A DNA stretch of 10,605 nt from Bacteroidales bacterium (GCA_021443625.1 JABUTP010000028.1:1-10605); one strand, 5' to 3'. Counted from the first letter of the stretch, positions 1 to 8,029 are shown. The notes: generated from the sequence alone by a model not told the origin. A program made the numbers and translations.

Positions 1-315
1 CGTATCAACAAGGACGTCTATGTTGACCTTACCGCATCTTCTGCATCCGAGGCACTCAAGAAAGTCCTTCAGGAACGCCGCAGGGAGATGCCCTTCAGCA
101 TCCGCTGGTACGATCTCAAGCGTCTCAACGCCACCGATCCCGAGAACAAGGTGACCATCAGGAGAACATTCTACCAGTACAACAAGTCCGGTGCCCTCCC
201 GATGGATCCCGTCAAGGAATATGTGCTCGAGCCCGATTCCCGCCGCTACGCAATCCCTATCAGCAACGTTCAGATAGAGAGTGCCGAAGGCAAGATCCAG
301 CAGAACACCTACTAA
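1..315 (+). CDS. SusD/RagB family nutrient-binding lipoprotein, C-terminal fragment (5' end outside window)
   Basis: The reading frame is open from base 1 and ends at TAA 313-315, leaving 104 residues of the C-terminus. The recognisable part is the SusD signature: a run of Glu/Arg (QERRREMPF) followed by RWYDLKRLN, which matches the family pattern 'ERRRELxFExxRWFDLKR'. The tail, with YAIPISNVQ followed by an asparagine-rich end, matches the usual SusD ending (IPxxEIxxNPxLxQNP). SusD proteins are outer-membrane lipoproteins. They cap a SusC TonB-dependent transporter and bind glycans or peptides at the cell surface. The SusC partner should lie upstream, outside the window. A strong terminator directly downstream separates this unit from the rest. 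The ligand cannot be told from this fragment. The family call is confident. Confidence 0.88.
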   Translation, partial: RINKDVYVDLTASSASEALKKVLQERRREMPFSIRWYDLKRLNATDPENKVTIRRTFYQYNKSGALPMDPVKEYVLEPDSRRYAIPISNVQIESAEGKIQQNTY

Positions 316-332
316 CAGGTAATCTCATAAAA

Positions 333-369
333 GCAGCCTGGCCGAATCCGGTCAGGCTGTCTTTTTTTT
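333..369 (+). terminator. Intrinsic terminator after the SusD-type gene
   Basis: AGCCTGGCCG (335-344) pairs with CGGTCAGGCT (349-358) around the loop AATC, with a single G-T wobble, and the stem can extend one or two pairs outward. After 3 nt (GTC, 359-361) comes a run of eight T (362-369). It lies 20 bp after the stop codon of the SusD-type gene. Stem plus T-run is the classic rho-independent form for plus-strand transcripts. Confidence 0.9.
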
Positions 370-384
370 GTGTCTTGAAGAATC

Positions 385-413
385 GGCCGTCCTGCAGACC
401 TTGCGGGACGGCT
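385..413 (-). terminator. Hairpin downstream of purB, possible terminator
   Basis: GCCGTCC (386-392) and GGACGGC (406-412) are perfect inverted repeats. The inner GCA (394-396) can also pair with TGC (402-404), giving a stem of about 11 bp with a small loop. It sits 5 bp beyond the purB stop on the minus strand. Read from that strand, the sequence after the stem is only weakly T-rich (GATTCTT), so it is a poorer intrinsic terminator than the plus-strand one. It may act mainly as a 3'-end stabilising stem. Confidence 0.5.
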
Positions 414-417
414 GAAC

Positions 418-1758
418 TTAAATTCCGGTATATGACCAGGGGGTGATGGCCCTGAGTTCTTCCTTTACGCAGTCGCTCACTTCGAGCGTGTCGATGAAAG
501 CCGAAATCGACTCGTGGCTGATGGCTCCGCCGGTGCGTGTCAGGGCCTTGAGGGTTTCGTAAGGGTTGGGATAGCCTTCGCGGCGGAGGATTGTCTGGAT
601 GCCTTCGGCCACCACTGCCCAGTTGCCTTCAAGGTCGGCAGCGAGTTTCTCCTCGTTGAGGATGAGTTTGCCGAGTCCTTTCTTGAGCGAACGCAATGCT
701 ATGAGAGAGTGGGAGAGGGGAACTCCCACGTTGCGCAGCACGGTGGAGTCGGTAAGGTCGCGCTGCATCCTCGAGATGGGGAGTTTGGCGGCCAGATGGT
801 GATAGAGGGCGTTGGCCACTCCAAGGTTGCCTTCGGCATTTTCGAAATCGATGGGGTTCACCTTGTGGGGCATTGCCGAGGAGCCGACCTCGCCGGCCTT
901 GATTTTCTGTTTGAAATATTCCATCGAAATGTAGGTCCAGATGTCGCGTGCCAGGTCAATCAGGATGTTGTTGATGCGCGAAAGGCAGTCGAACAGCGCC
1001 GCCAGGTTGTCGTAATGCTCAATCTGGGTGGTGGGGAAGGAGCGGGTCAGCCCCAGGGTGTCGGCCACGAAATGCTCCGCAAACTTTTTCCAGTCAATGT
1101 CGGGATAGGCCACGTGGTGGGCATTCATATTGCCGGTGGCGCCGCCGAACTTGGCGGGGTATATGGCCTGGTCAAGCTGTCTTTTCTGCTCGGCAAGACG
1201 GGCAGAGAACACACCGAACTCCTTGCCCAGACGGGTGGGGGAGGCGGGCTGTCCGTGGGTGTGGGCCAGCATGGGGATGTCCTTCCACTCATTTTCAAAC
1301 CCCTCTATTATGGTCATGACCTCTTCCAGCATAGGGATATAGACGTCACTTATGCCCTCTTTCAGAGAGAGGGGGACGGAGGTGTTGTTGATGTCCTGCG
1401 AAGTGAGGCCGAAGTGGACGAACTCTCCGTAAGCGGGGTCGATGCCCAGTGCGGCGAACTGCTTCTTGATGAAATACTCGACCGCCTTGACGTCGTGGTT
1501 GGTGGTCTTTTCAATCTCCTTGACCGACTCGGCATCCTCTATCGAAAATTCGTTGTAGATGGCTCTGAGGGATCCGAAAAGGGATTTGTCAAACCCCGCA
1601 AGCTGGGGCAGGGGGATTTCGCAAAGAGCGATGAAGTATTCTATCTCCACCCTGACGCGGTAGCGGATCAGGGCATATTCTGAAAAATAATCGGCAAAAG
1701 GTGCAACCTGCTGGCGATAGCGCCCGTCAACAGGGGTGATGGCGGTTAAAGGATTCAT
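418..1758 (-). CDS. purB: Adenylosuccinate lyase
   Basis: This 446-residue protein aligns by eye along its whole length with the E. coli-type PurB (about 456 aa). It catalyses two beta-eliminations in purine synthesis: SAICAR to AICAR plus fumarate, and adenylosuccinate to AMP plus fumarate. It is a cytosolic homotetramer. Visible landmarks are the N-terminal SPVDGRY-like motif (TPVDGRY, residues 8-14), TTNHDVKAVEY (85-95), THGQPASP (167-174) with H168 as the likely catalytic acid, TTQIEHYD (243-250), and the superfamily signature GSSAMPHKVNP (292-302) on the flexible loop with the catalytic serine (S293/S294). LPISRMQRDLTDSTVLRN (326-343) is also typical. The ATG at 1758 gives the expected N-terminus. 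It is transcribed divergently from the peptidase operon and has no evident functional link to it. Confidence 0.97.
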   Translation of the reverse strand: MNPLTAITPVDGRYRQQVAPFADYFSEYALIRYRVRVEIEYFIALCEIPLPQLAGFDKSLFGSLRAIYNEFSIEDAESVKEIEKTTNHDVKAVEYFIKKQFAALGIDPAYGEFVHFGLTSQDINNTSVPLSLKEGISDVYIPMLEEVMTIIEGFENEWKDIPMLAHTHGQPASPTRLGKEFGVFSARLAEQKRQLDQAIYPAKFGGATGNMNAHHVAYPDIDWKKFAEHFVADTLGLTRSFPTTQIEHYDNLAALFDCLSRINNILIDLARDIWTYISMEYFKQKIKAGEVGSSAMPHKVNPIDFENAEGNLGVANALYHHLAAKLPISRMQRDLTDSTVLRNVGVPLSHSLIALRSLKKGLGKLILNEEKLAADLEGNWAVVAEGIQTILRREGYPNPYETLKALTRTGGAISHESISAFIDTLEVSDCVKEELRAITPWSYTGI

Positions 1759-1781
1759 ATCGTTTTAATAAAAATAAAGCG

Positions 1782-1789
1782 CAAAGTTA
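1782..1789 (-). promoter_or_regulatory. Candidate -7 box for purB (Bacteroidetes sigma-ABfr type)
   Basis: On the minus strand this reads TAACTTTG, an exact match to the Bacteroidetes -7 consensus TAnnTTTG. A weak -33-like TATG (1815-1812) lies 22 nt upstream. Transcription would start near 1775, giving a leader of roughly 17 nt before the purB ATG at 1758. The -33 half is poor, so this is a candidate only. Confidence 0.45.
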
Positions 1790-1790
1790 T

Positions 1791-1798
1791 TATATTTG
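1791..1798 (+). promoter_or_regulatory. Candidate -7 box for the peptidase-rhamnosidase operon
   Basis: TATATTTG matches TAnnTTTG exactly on the plus strand. No TTTG -33 element is visible at the preferred spacing of about 19-22 nt; only A/T-rich sequence is present there. Transcription would start near 1805, leaving a leader of about 43 nt before the ATG at 1848. It lies one base from the purB -7 candidate, so the two promoters would compete for polymerase. Confidence 0.4.
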
Positions 1799-1847
1799 CA
1801 CTAATAATCTACATAAATAACCATTCTTGCCAACAAACACATTTTCC

Positions 1848-3851
1848 ATGAGATTCGTTAAAATTATGACAATATTTTCTGCAGCGGCCCTTTCGATGGC
1901 CTCCTGTTCAACTGCAAAAACCGACGGGTTCAAGTATTGCATCGACGAGTTCGCCGACATAGAAGTCATCCGATACCGCATTCCGGGCTGGGATGACCTC
2001 AGTTTCAATCAGAAGGAATATATCTACCACCTGTCGGAGGCAGCCAAATGGGGACGTGACATAATCTGGGAGCAGAATGGCAAATACAATCTTCCCCTGC
2101 GCCGGTGCCTCGAGCGCATCATCCTGAAATTTGACGGCGACCGCGAAACCGAGGAGTTCGGCCAGTTTATGGATTATGCCAAGAGGGTGTTCTTCAGCAA
2201 CGGCTTCAACCATCATTACGGTGGATACAAGTTCACTCCGGAGTGCCCGATGTCATATTTCGCATTCCTTCTGGACAGCGTGCCGGGGGCCGATTTCTCC
2301 GTTGGAGACTATAGTGCCCTCTATATTATCTACTCGTCTAAAGTATGCCCTTCCCGCAAATATCAGGGAACCGACAGGGATTTGATTGAGGCTTCGGGCA
2401 ACCATCTTTACGAAGGGGTGTCGCAGGCCGAGGCTGAAAAATTCTACGCTGCCATGGAAGATCCTTCGGACCCCACTCCGATTTCGTACGGCCTCAACAG
2501 CCGCCTCGTAAAGAACGAAGCCGGAAAGTTGGAAGAGATTAAATACACCACCGACGGCCTCTACGGCAAAGCGCTCACCAAAATTGTTGAGGAACTTGAG
2601 GCTGCTGCGGCTGTTGCCGAAAACGACACCCAGCGCGAATGCATCGCCCTTCTGGTGGATTACTACCGTACCGGAGATTTGACGGTTTGGGACAAATACA
2701 ACATCGCCTGGGTCAAGGATACCGAGAGTTGTGTCGATTTCATAAACGGCTTCATCGAAGTCTATGGCGACCCTCTGGGTCTCAAGGGCAACTGGGAGGC
2801 TATGGTCAATTTCAAAAACGTCCAGGCCTCGATGCGCACCGAAATCATCAGCGCAAATGCCCAGTGGTTCGAGGACAATTCCCCTATCGATCCCCGCTTC
2901 CGCAAAGCTGAGGTGAAGGGCGTCTCTGCCAAAGTTATCACAGCCGCCATCATTGCCGGCGACACCTACCCTGCAACGGCCATCGGCATCAACCTTCCCA
3001 ATGCCGACTGGATCAGGAGGGACTACGGCTCCAAATCGGTTACAATAGAGAATATCACCGAAGCCTACGACCTTGCAAGCCGCGAGAAACCCACCAGCGT
3101 CCTCGCCGAATTTGCATTTGACAAGGCCGAAATAGAGCGCTCCGAGCAATACGGCTTCATTACCGACAACCTGCACACCGACCTTCACGAGTGTCTGGGA
3201 CACGGTTCCGGACAACTTTTGGAGGGGACTTCCCCCAATGCCCTGAAGGAATACAGCTCTGTTCTGGAGGAAACCCGCGCCGATTTGTTCGCGCTTTACT
3301 ATCTGGCGGACCCCAAGCTCGTGGAACTCGGGCTGCTCGACAAGAAGGATGCCTTCAAGGCCGAATATGACCACTACATTCTCAATGGTATCTTCACCCA
3401 GTTCTCCCGCATCGAGTTGGGCAAACCCAACAGCGAGTCGCATATGCAGAACCGCAAGCTCATCGCTGACTGGTGCTTTGAAAAGGGTGAGGGAAAGGTC
3501 ATAGAGCGCGTCCGCCGCGAAGGCAAGACATACTTCAAGATCAACGATTACGAAGCTCTGCGCGGCCTCTTTGCCGAGTTGCTCGCCGAAATCCAGCGCA
3601 TCAAATCCGAAGGGGATTACGAGGCGGGCAAGAATCTGGTGGAGAAATATGCCATCAACATTGACCCCGTACTTCATGAGGAGGTTCTGGAACGCTATGC
3701 TTCGCTCGGGCTCAAACCCTATCGCGGCTTCGTCAATCCCGACATCGTTCCGGTGGAGGAAGACGGCACAGTTGTGGATTACAAAGTTGTCTATGTTGAC
3801 GACTTCGTTGAGCAACAGTTGAATTACGGACGAAACTATTCTGCACTCTAA
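1848..3851 (+). CDS. Dipeptidyl peptidase III (peptidase family M49), predicted lipoprotein
   Basis: This zinc metallopeptidase should release dipeptides from the N-terminus of short peptides. The M49 hallmark HECLGH is at residues 447-452, with zinc ligands H447 and H452 and catalytic E448. The third ligand lies in EETRAD, at E475. The spacing H447-to-E475 (28 residues) equals that of the characterised Bacteroides thetaiotaomicron enzyme, as I recall its numbering (H448/H453/E476), and the length of 667 aa is close to its 675 aa. The N-terminus MRFVKIMTIFSAAALSMASC is a short signal with a lipobox-like end at C20. No acidic cluster follows the Cys, so surface display is not indicated. I chose the ATG at 1848 over an in-frame TTG at 1827 because it directly begins the signal peptide. 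It is the first gene of the operon, and the rhamnosidase ATG follows after 6 nt. Reported family activity is cytosolic or periplasmic depending on species. The envelope location here rests on the signal alone. Confidence 0.93.
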   Translation: MRFVKIMTIFSAAALSMASCSTAKTDGFKYCIDEFADIEVIRYRIPGWDDLSFNQKEYIYHLSEAAKWGRDIIWEQNGKYNLPLRRCLERIILKFDGDRETEEFGQFMDYAKRVFFSNGFNHHYGGYKFTPECPMSYFAFLLDSVPGADFSVGDYSALYIIYSSKVCPSRKYQGTDRDLIEASGNHLYEGVSQAEAEKFYAAMEDPSDPTPISYGLNSRLVKNEAGKLEEIKYTTDGLYGKALTKIVEELEAAAAVAENDTQRECIALLVDYYRTGDLTVWDKYNIAWVKDTESCVDFINGFIEVYGDPLGLKGNWEAMVNFKNVQASMRTEIISANAQWFEDNSPIDPRFRKAEVKGVSAKVITAAIIAGDTYPATAIGINLPNADWIRRDYGSKSVTIENITEAYDLASREKPTSVLAEFAFDKAEIERSEQYGFITDNLHTDLHECLGHGSGQLLEGTSPNALKEYSSVLEETRADLFALYYLADPKLVELGLLDKKDAFKAEYDHYILNGIFTQFSRIELGKPNSESHMQNRKLIADWCFEKGEGKVIERVRREGKTYFKINDYEALRGLFAELLAEIQRIKSEGDYEAGKNLVEKYAINIDPVLHEEVLERYASLGLKPYRGFVNPDIVPVEEDGTVVDYKVVYVDDFVEQQLNYGRNYSAL

Positions 3852-3857
3852 CCCGAT

Positions 3858-6527
3858 ATGTTAAGAAAACTCTTTCTCCTGGCAGCGGTTGTGCTGTCGC
3901 TTCCCGCATCCGCACTGGAGGTGTCATCCCTCAAAACCAATCATCTCGAATGTGCTGCGGGTGTCGGCGCCGAAGCTCCGGTGTTCAGCTGGGTGGGCAG
4001 GAGTTCCAACAAGAACGGTTGCCAGAGTGCATACCAGGTAAGGGTGTGGTGCGAAGGGAGTCTGGTGTGGGACAGCGGCAAGGTGTTGTCGGACAATTCC
4101 ATAACCGTAAGGTACGAAGGACAGCCCCTGCAGCCGGCTTCGCTCTACACCTGGCAGGTGCGCATTTGGGACAATCTGGGGAAGGCCTCCCGCTGGAGCG
4201 GCAAATGCTCCTTCGTGACTGCGCTTTTCGCTCCGCTGGAGTGGTCGGCACAGTGGATTGAGCCCGAAACCACCGAGGCAAGTCCCATTCTCCGCAAGGA
4301 GTTCTCCATAAGGAAGAAAGTTCAGAGGGCGGTGCTTTATGCCACGGCCCACGGGGTTTATGAGGCCTCGGTAAACGGCCGCAAGGTTGGGGATGCCTTT
4401 ATGACTCCGGGTTATACAAGTTATGACAATCGTCTGCAATACCAGACCTACGACATAACTTCGATGCTCGCGATGGGAAACAATGCCATCGGAGTTGAGA
4501 TGGCTCGGGGATGGTACCTCAGCAATATGGGGTTTGTGGGGCGCAAGGAGTTCGTGCCCAACTTTGAGGGCAGCACGTTCGCCTTTCTGGGACAGATAGC
4601 AATAACCTATACCGATGGTTCCAGGGAGATTGTCGCCACTGATGGTTCGTGGCGTTGTTCCACGGGGGCAGTTCTCCACTCGGCCATCTACGACGGGGAA
4701 ACCTTCGATGCCCGCTGCATTAAGGAGGGTTGGAACAAAGCGGGATTTGACGACAGCGGCTGGAATGACGTAAAAGTTGCAGATTACGGCTACGCCAATT
4801 TGGTGAGTCAGGAAAACGGTTTTGTCCGCAACCAGGAGTACGTGGAGGCGGACACACTCTTCGTTACACCAGCAGGTGAACTGGTCATCGATTTCGGGCA
4901 GAATCTCGTAGGTTCCGAGGAGATAACTTTCAAGGGAAAAGCGGGGCAGACCATAAAGGTAACCCACGCCGAAGTGCTGGACGAGAACGGCAATTTCTAT
5001 ACACACAATCTTCGTTCGGCGGATGCCGCTTCGCAATATGTGTGCGACGGAACCCTGCGCACCTATTCCACCAAGTTCACATTCTACGGATTCCGTTACA
5101 TCCGGCTGGAGGGGGTTGACGCTTCCGAAATCAACCTTTCCGATATCCGTGCGGCGGTAAGGTTCACCGATATGGCGCCGACGGGCGGATTCTCCTGCTC
5201 GGACCCCTTGGTAAACCAACTCCAGAGCAATGTCCAGTGGGGTTTGAGGGGCAATTTCGTGGATGTTCCCACCGACTGCCCCCAACGTGACGAGCGGCTC
5301 GGGTGGACCGGCGACGCCGAGGTGTTTGCCCGTACGGCCACGTTCAACCGCGATGCCTACGCTTTCTATTCCAAATGGTTGAAGGACTTGGAGGCTGACC
5401 AGCTTCCGACGGGTGAGGTCACCGATATCGTACCTTTCGTAAAAGGACTGGTGGGAGCCGGACACGTGGGTTGGGCCGATGCCGCCACCATCATCCCCTG
5501 GACACTCTATATGGCCTACGGCGACACAGATATTCTGCGCCGGCAGTACTCCAGCATGAAGCGGTGGGTAGATTGCATCATTTCGCAGGTAGGTGACGAT
5601 TATCTCTGGAACACCGGCTGGCACTATGGCGACTGGCTGTTCTACAGCGAAAACAACGACTGTGCGGGCAATTCCGCGGTGACCTACACTCCCCTCTGCC
5701 AGCAGTGCCACTTTGCCAACTCCGCCGATATCGTGGCGCGGACTGCAACCGTTCTGGGCTACAGCGACGATGCGGCAAAATACAACAACGTGGCCGCCAA
5801 AGCGCGGGAGGCCTTCGCCAAAGCATATATGACTCCTTCGGGAATGCTTGTGTCGCACACCCAGACCGCCTATACGCTGGCATTGGTCTATAATATGGTT
5901 CCGGCAGAGTGTCGTCCCCTCCTGGCGGCAAACCTCGATGCAGCGGTAAAACGTTACGGCCACATCACCACCGGTTTCCTCGGAACTTCCCACATTTCCA
6001 CCGTCCTTACGCAGAACGGCTACAACAACACCGCATACGATCTGCTTTGGCGGCAGCAGTACCCCGGCTGGCTCTATCCCGTGACTATGGGGGCTACAAC
6101 CATCTGGGAAAGGTGGAATTCGATGATGCCCGACCATACCATCCCCGACAACGGGATGAACTCATTCAACCACTATTCCTACGGTTCCATAGGGGATTGG
6201 CTCTACAGGGAGGCCGCGGGCCTCAAGGAGTCGATGCCGGGTTACAAGACCATAGAAATTCGTCCCCATCCCGGATACGGTTTCTCGTGGATGGAAGCGC
6301 GGCAGATTACCCCCTACGGCGAGGCTTTGTCCAGGTGGAGCATCGGAGAGAGTGGTGAACTGACCTTGGAGGTGGAGATTCCATTCAACACCTCAGCCAT
6401 GGTATATGTCCCCGTAACCCGGGGGGCGGAGGTGCGCATAGACGGAATGCCCGCCGAATATGAGATTGAAGATGGTTACGCCGGTTTCGGAGTCGGCAGC
6501 GGCCATTATGTATTTAACGTAAGATGA
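3858..6527 (+). CDS. Secreted alpha-L-rhamnosidase, glycoside hydrolase family 78
   Basis: This inverting exo-glycosidase should remove terminal alpha-L-rhamnose from plant glycosides, pectin side chains or bacterial polysaccharides. MLRKLFLLAAVVLSLPASA is a standard Sec signal peptide, cleaved after about residue 19. The domain order fits GH78 at 889 aa: an N-terminal fibronectin-like beta domain (about 22-122), then WSAQWIEP (129-136) opening the Bac_rhamnosid_N module, a second beta-domain (about 330-440), the (alpha/alpha)6 catalytic barrel (about 442-790) and a C-terminal beta-sandwich. The signature DCPQRDERLGWTGD (473-486) holds the probable general acid E479, with D473 and D486 nearby. 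They correspond to Asp567, Glu572 and Asp579 of the Bacillus GL1 RhaB enzyme. E751 in TIWERWNS is the candidate catalytic base. Its stop overlaps the next start (ATGA, 4 bp), implying translational coupling. No rhamnose catabolic gene is in the window. The exact substrate is unknown. Confidence 0.95.
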   Translation: MLRKLFLLAAVVLSLPASALEVSSLKTNHLECAAGVGAEAPVFSWVGRSSNKNGCQSAYQVRVWCEGSLVWDSGKVLSDNSITVRYEGQPLQPASLYTWQVRIWDNLGKASRWSGKCSFVTALFAPLEWSAQWIEPETTEASPILRKEFSIRKKVQRAVLYATAHGVYEASVNGRKVGDAFMTPGYTSYDNRLQYQTYDITSMLAMGNNAIGVEMARGWYLSNMGFVGRKEFVPNFEGSTFAFLGQIAITYTDGSREIVATDGSWRCSTGAVLHSAIYDGETFDARCIKEGWNKAGFDDSGWNDVKVADYGYANLVSQENGFVRNQEYVEADTLFVTPAGELVIDFGQNLVGSEEITFKGKAGQTIKVTHAEVLDENGNFYTHNLRSADAASQYVCDGTLRTYSTKFTFYGFRYIRLEGVDASEINLSDIRAAVRFTDMAPTGGFSCSDPLVNQLQSNVQWGLRGNFVDVPTDCPQRDERLGWTGDAEVFARTATFNRDAYAFYSKWLKDLEADQLPTGEVTDIVPFVKGLVGAGHVGWADAATIIPWTLYMAYGDTDILRRQYSSMKRWVDCIISQVGDDYLWNTGWHYGDWLFYSENNDCAGNSAVTYTPLCQQCHFANSADIVARTATVLGYSDDAAKYNNVAAKAREAFAKAYMTPSGMLVSHTQTAYTLALVYNMVPAECRPLLAANLDAAVKRYGHITTGFLGTSHISTVLTQNGYNNTAYDLLWRQQYPGWLYPVTMGATTIWERWNSMMPDHTIPDNGMNSFNHYSYGSIGDWLYREAAGLKESMPGYKTIEIRPHPGYGFSWMEARQITPYGEALSRWSIGESGELTLEVEIPFNTSAMVYVPVTRGAEVRIDGMPAEYEIEDGYAGFGVGSGHYVFNVR

Positions 6528-8029
6528 AAAAGATTTATATAGTACTGATTGCCTTTGCCCTCGGGGTTGCCCTGACACTGGCGCTGGACACAGTTTATGT
6601 CCGTTCTTCGCAAGACAACAGCTGTATGTCGTGCCACGTCCATCCCGACGCGGAGGCGAGTTGGAAACAATCCGTTCACCACAACGGCTCCACGGGGACC
6701 ACTACCGGTTGCGCCGAGTGCCATCTTCCCCCCGAGGGGTCGTCTGCCAGGTTCTTTGCCAAAATGAAACTGGGCGGACGTGACCTGTTTTCATACATAT
6801 TCAAGAACAAGGAGAACATAAATTGGGAAGCCAAACGCGAGTTGCAGTATGCAGGCAAAATCGTCTTCAACGAGTCGTGCGAGAAATGCCACGAAAACCT
6901 TCTGCCGAAGGGTGTTTCGGACGATGCCATCACGGCCCACCTCTACTATGAGGAGAATGCGGAGAAATTGAATCTGCAGTGCATCAGCTGCCACCTCGAC
7001 GCGGGACACGTGATTCCCGGCTATTCCCACAGCAAGATGAATCTTGCCCCACAGAAAAAGGAGGGAAAGATTCACGAGGCTCCGGCCACCATTGCCTCTT
7101 TTGCCGATTTTGAGGAAACCATCCCCGGTACTGCCGAATCCATCGTGATGAAAGCCATCCCCGGAGGGACTTTCCTTATGGGTTCCAATGAAAATGAACC
7201 CCTGCGCCGCGACGACGAAGGTCCGGTGCGCAAAGTCACCGTGTCGTCTTTCTTCATGGCCGAAACGGAGATAACGTGGGACCAGTTCTGGGCATTTTAC
7301 GGTGAAACGATGTCCGAAGGACGCACTCCCCCCTCAAAGATTTATGCCAACAACAGCAGGCCCGACGTAGATGCAGTAAGCGGCCCTACACCTCCCTACG
7401 GCGCTCCCGACCAGGGTTGGGGCGCGGGCAGCAGGCCGGCCATCACCATGCAGCACTATGCTGCGGAGACGTTCTGCCAGTGGCTCAGCCTCAAGACCGG
7501 CCACAAATACCGCCTTCCCACCGAGGCCGAATGGGAGTATGCGGTCCGCGGCGGCACCGACACCCCTTATTGGTTCGAGGGAAGTCCCAAGAAATATTCG
7601 GATGAAGGGTTCTGGCGCAAGTTCTCAAGTGCCGACACCACCATCATCGCAAGCTGCGCGATATATTCGGCCAACAGCGGCAACCGCACCGGAGAACCCG
7701 CTTCTGTGGCAGCCAATCCGTTCGGTCTCAAGAATATGCTGGGCAACGTGATGGAATACTGCTCCGACTGGTATGCCGCAGATGCCTATTCCCAGATGGC
7801 GGACGGCGCCGTTGACCCCAAAGGTCCCGCCACCGGTACGGAGTACGTGGTAAGAGGCGGCTATTATGCCAGCGACGCCAAGGAGTTGAGGTGCGCCGCA
7901 AGGGCTCATACCGAAACTGCCAGATGGCTGACGACCGACCCGCAGAACCCCAAGAGCATCTGGTGGTATTCCGACATCAAGGGTATCGGATTCAGGGTTG
8001 TATGCGAGGTTCCCGAAGGAATTTATTAA
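6524..8029 (+). CDS. Membrane-anchored tetraheme cytochrome c (NapC/NrfH type) fused to a SUMF1/FGE-like domain
   Basis: This 501-aa two-part protein starts with a membrane anchor (about 4-22). Four CXXCH heme sites follow: CMSCH 34-38, CAECH 63-67, CEKCH 119-123 and CISCH 153-157. The pattern between the first two sites, ending in CAECHLPPEG, is typical of NapC/NirT/NrfH quinol dehydrogenases, which pass electrons between membrane quinol and periplasmic partners. From about 206 to the end is a SUMF1/formylglycine-generating-enzyme fold: IPGGTFLMG at its start, YRLPTEAEWEY (329-339), NPFGLKNMLGNVMEY (398-412), VVRGG (442-446), RCAAR (456-460) and GFRVVC (489-494). The FGE catalytic cysteine pair is missing: the segment between RGG and RCAAR reads YYASDAKEL. 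True formylglycine synthesis is therefore unlikely. At the first heme, NrfH's usual Met (CXXCHxM) is replaced by H40. The fusion partners suggest a tethered redox hub for the two enzymes encoded next. That role is inference; the domain calls are firm. Confidence 0.88.
   Translation: MKKIYIVLIAFALGVALTLALDTVYVRSSQDNSCMSCHVHPDAEASWKQSVHHNGSTGTTTGCAECHLPPEGSSARFFAKMKLGGRDLFSYIFKNKENINWEAKRELQYAGKIVFNESCEKCHENLLPKGVSDDAITAHLYYEENAEKLNLQCISCHLDAGHVIPGYSHSKMNLAPQKKEGKIHEAPATIASFADFEETIPGTAESIVMKAIPGGTFLMGSNENEPLRRDDEGPVRKVTVSSFFMAETEITWDQFWAFYGETMSEGRTPPSKIYANNSRPDVDAVSGPTPPYGAPDQGWGAGSRPAITMQHYAAETFCQWLSLKTGHKYRLPTEAEWEYAVRGGTDTPYWFEGSPKKYSDEGFWRKFSSADTTIIASCAIYSANSGNRTGEPASVAANPFGLKNMLGNVMEYCSDWYAADAYSQMADGAVDPKGPATGTEYVVRGGYYASDAKELRCAARAHTETARWLTTDPQNPKSIWWYSDIKGIGFRVVCEVPEGIY

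Larger units (their letters stand above)
1779..1801. repeat. Imperfect inverted repeat spanning both divergent -7 boxes
   Basis: GCGCAAA (1779-1785) and TTTGCAC (1795-1801) are inverted repeats with one mismatch, separated by 9 A/T-rich bases. The symmetry arises partly because both -7 candidates end in TTTGC. It could also serve as an operator for a dimeric regulator, but no regulator gene is present in the window to support that. Confidence 0.35.

Noticed and set aside
514..1683. 389-aa plus-strand open frame inside purB
   Set aside because: The minus strand encodes a complete, full-length PurB with all signatures. The plus frame is a glycine/valine-rich shadow.
1827..1847. Upstream TTG start for the dipeptidyl peptidase
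   Set aside because: It would add seven residues ahead of a clean lipoprotein signal that begins at ATG 1848.
2253..3815. 520-aa open frame on the minus strand opposite the dipeptidyl peptidase gene
   Set aside because: It is a mirror of the M49 coding frame. It shows no recognisable motif, and the zinc-site motifs on the plus strand settle which strand codes.
3924..6137. 737-aa open frame on the minus strand opposite the rhamnosidase gene
   Set aside because: The composition is low-complexity, rich in Gly/Val/His/Arg, and shows no domain pattern. The plus-strand frame has unambiguous GH78 motifs over the same bases. Long antisense frames are expected with this GC-rich codon use.
6524..7075. 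NrfH subunit of a nitrite reductase
   Set aside because: There is no adjacent NrfA, the heme-1 Met is replaced by His, and the cytochrome is fused to a SUMF1 domain.
6524..8029. True formylglycine-generating enzyme (sulfatase activator)
   Set aside because: The catalytic Cys pair is absent, and no sulfatase gene is in the window.
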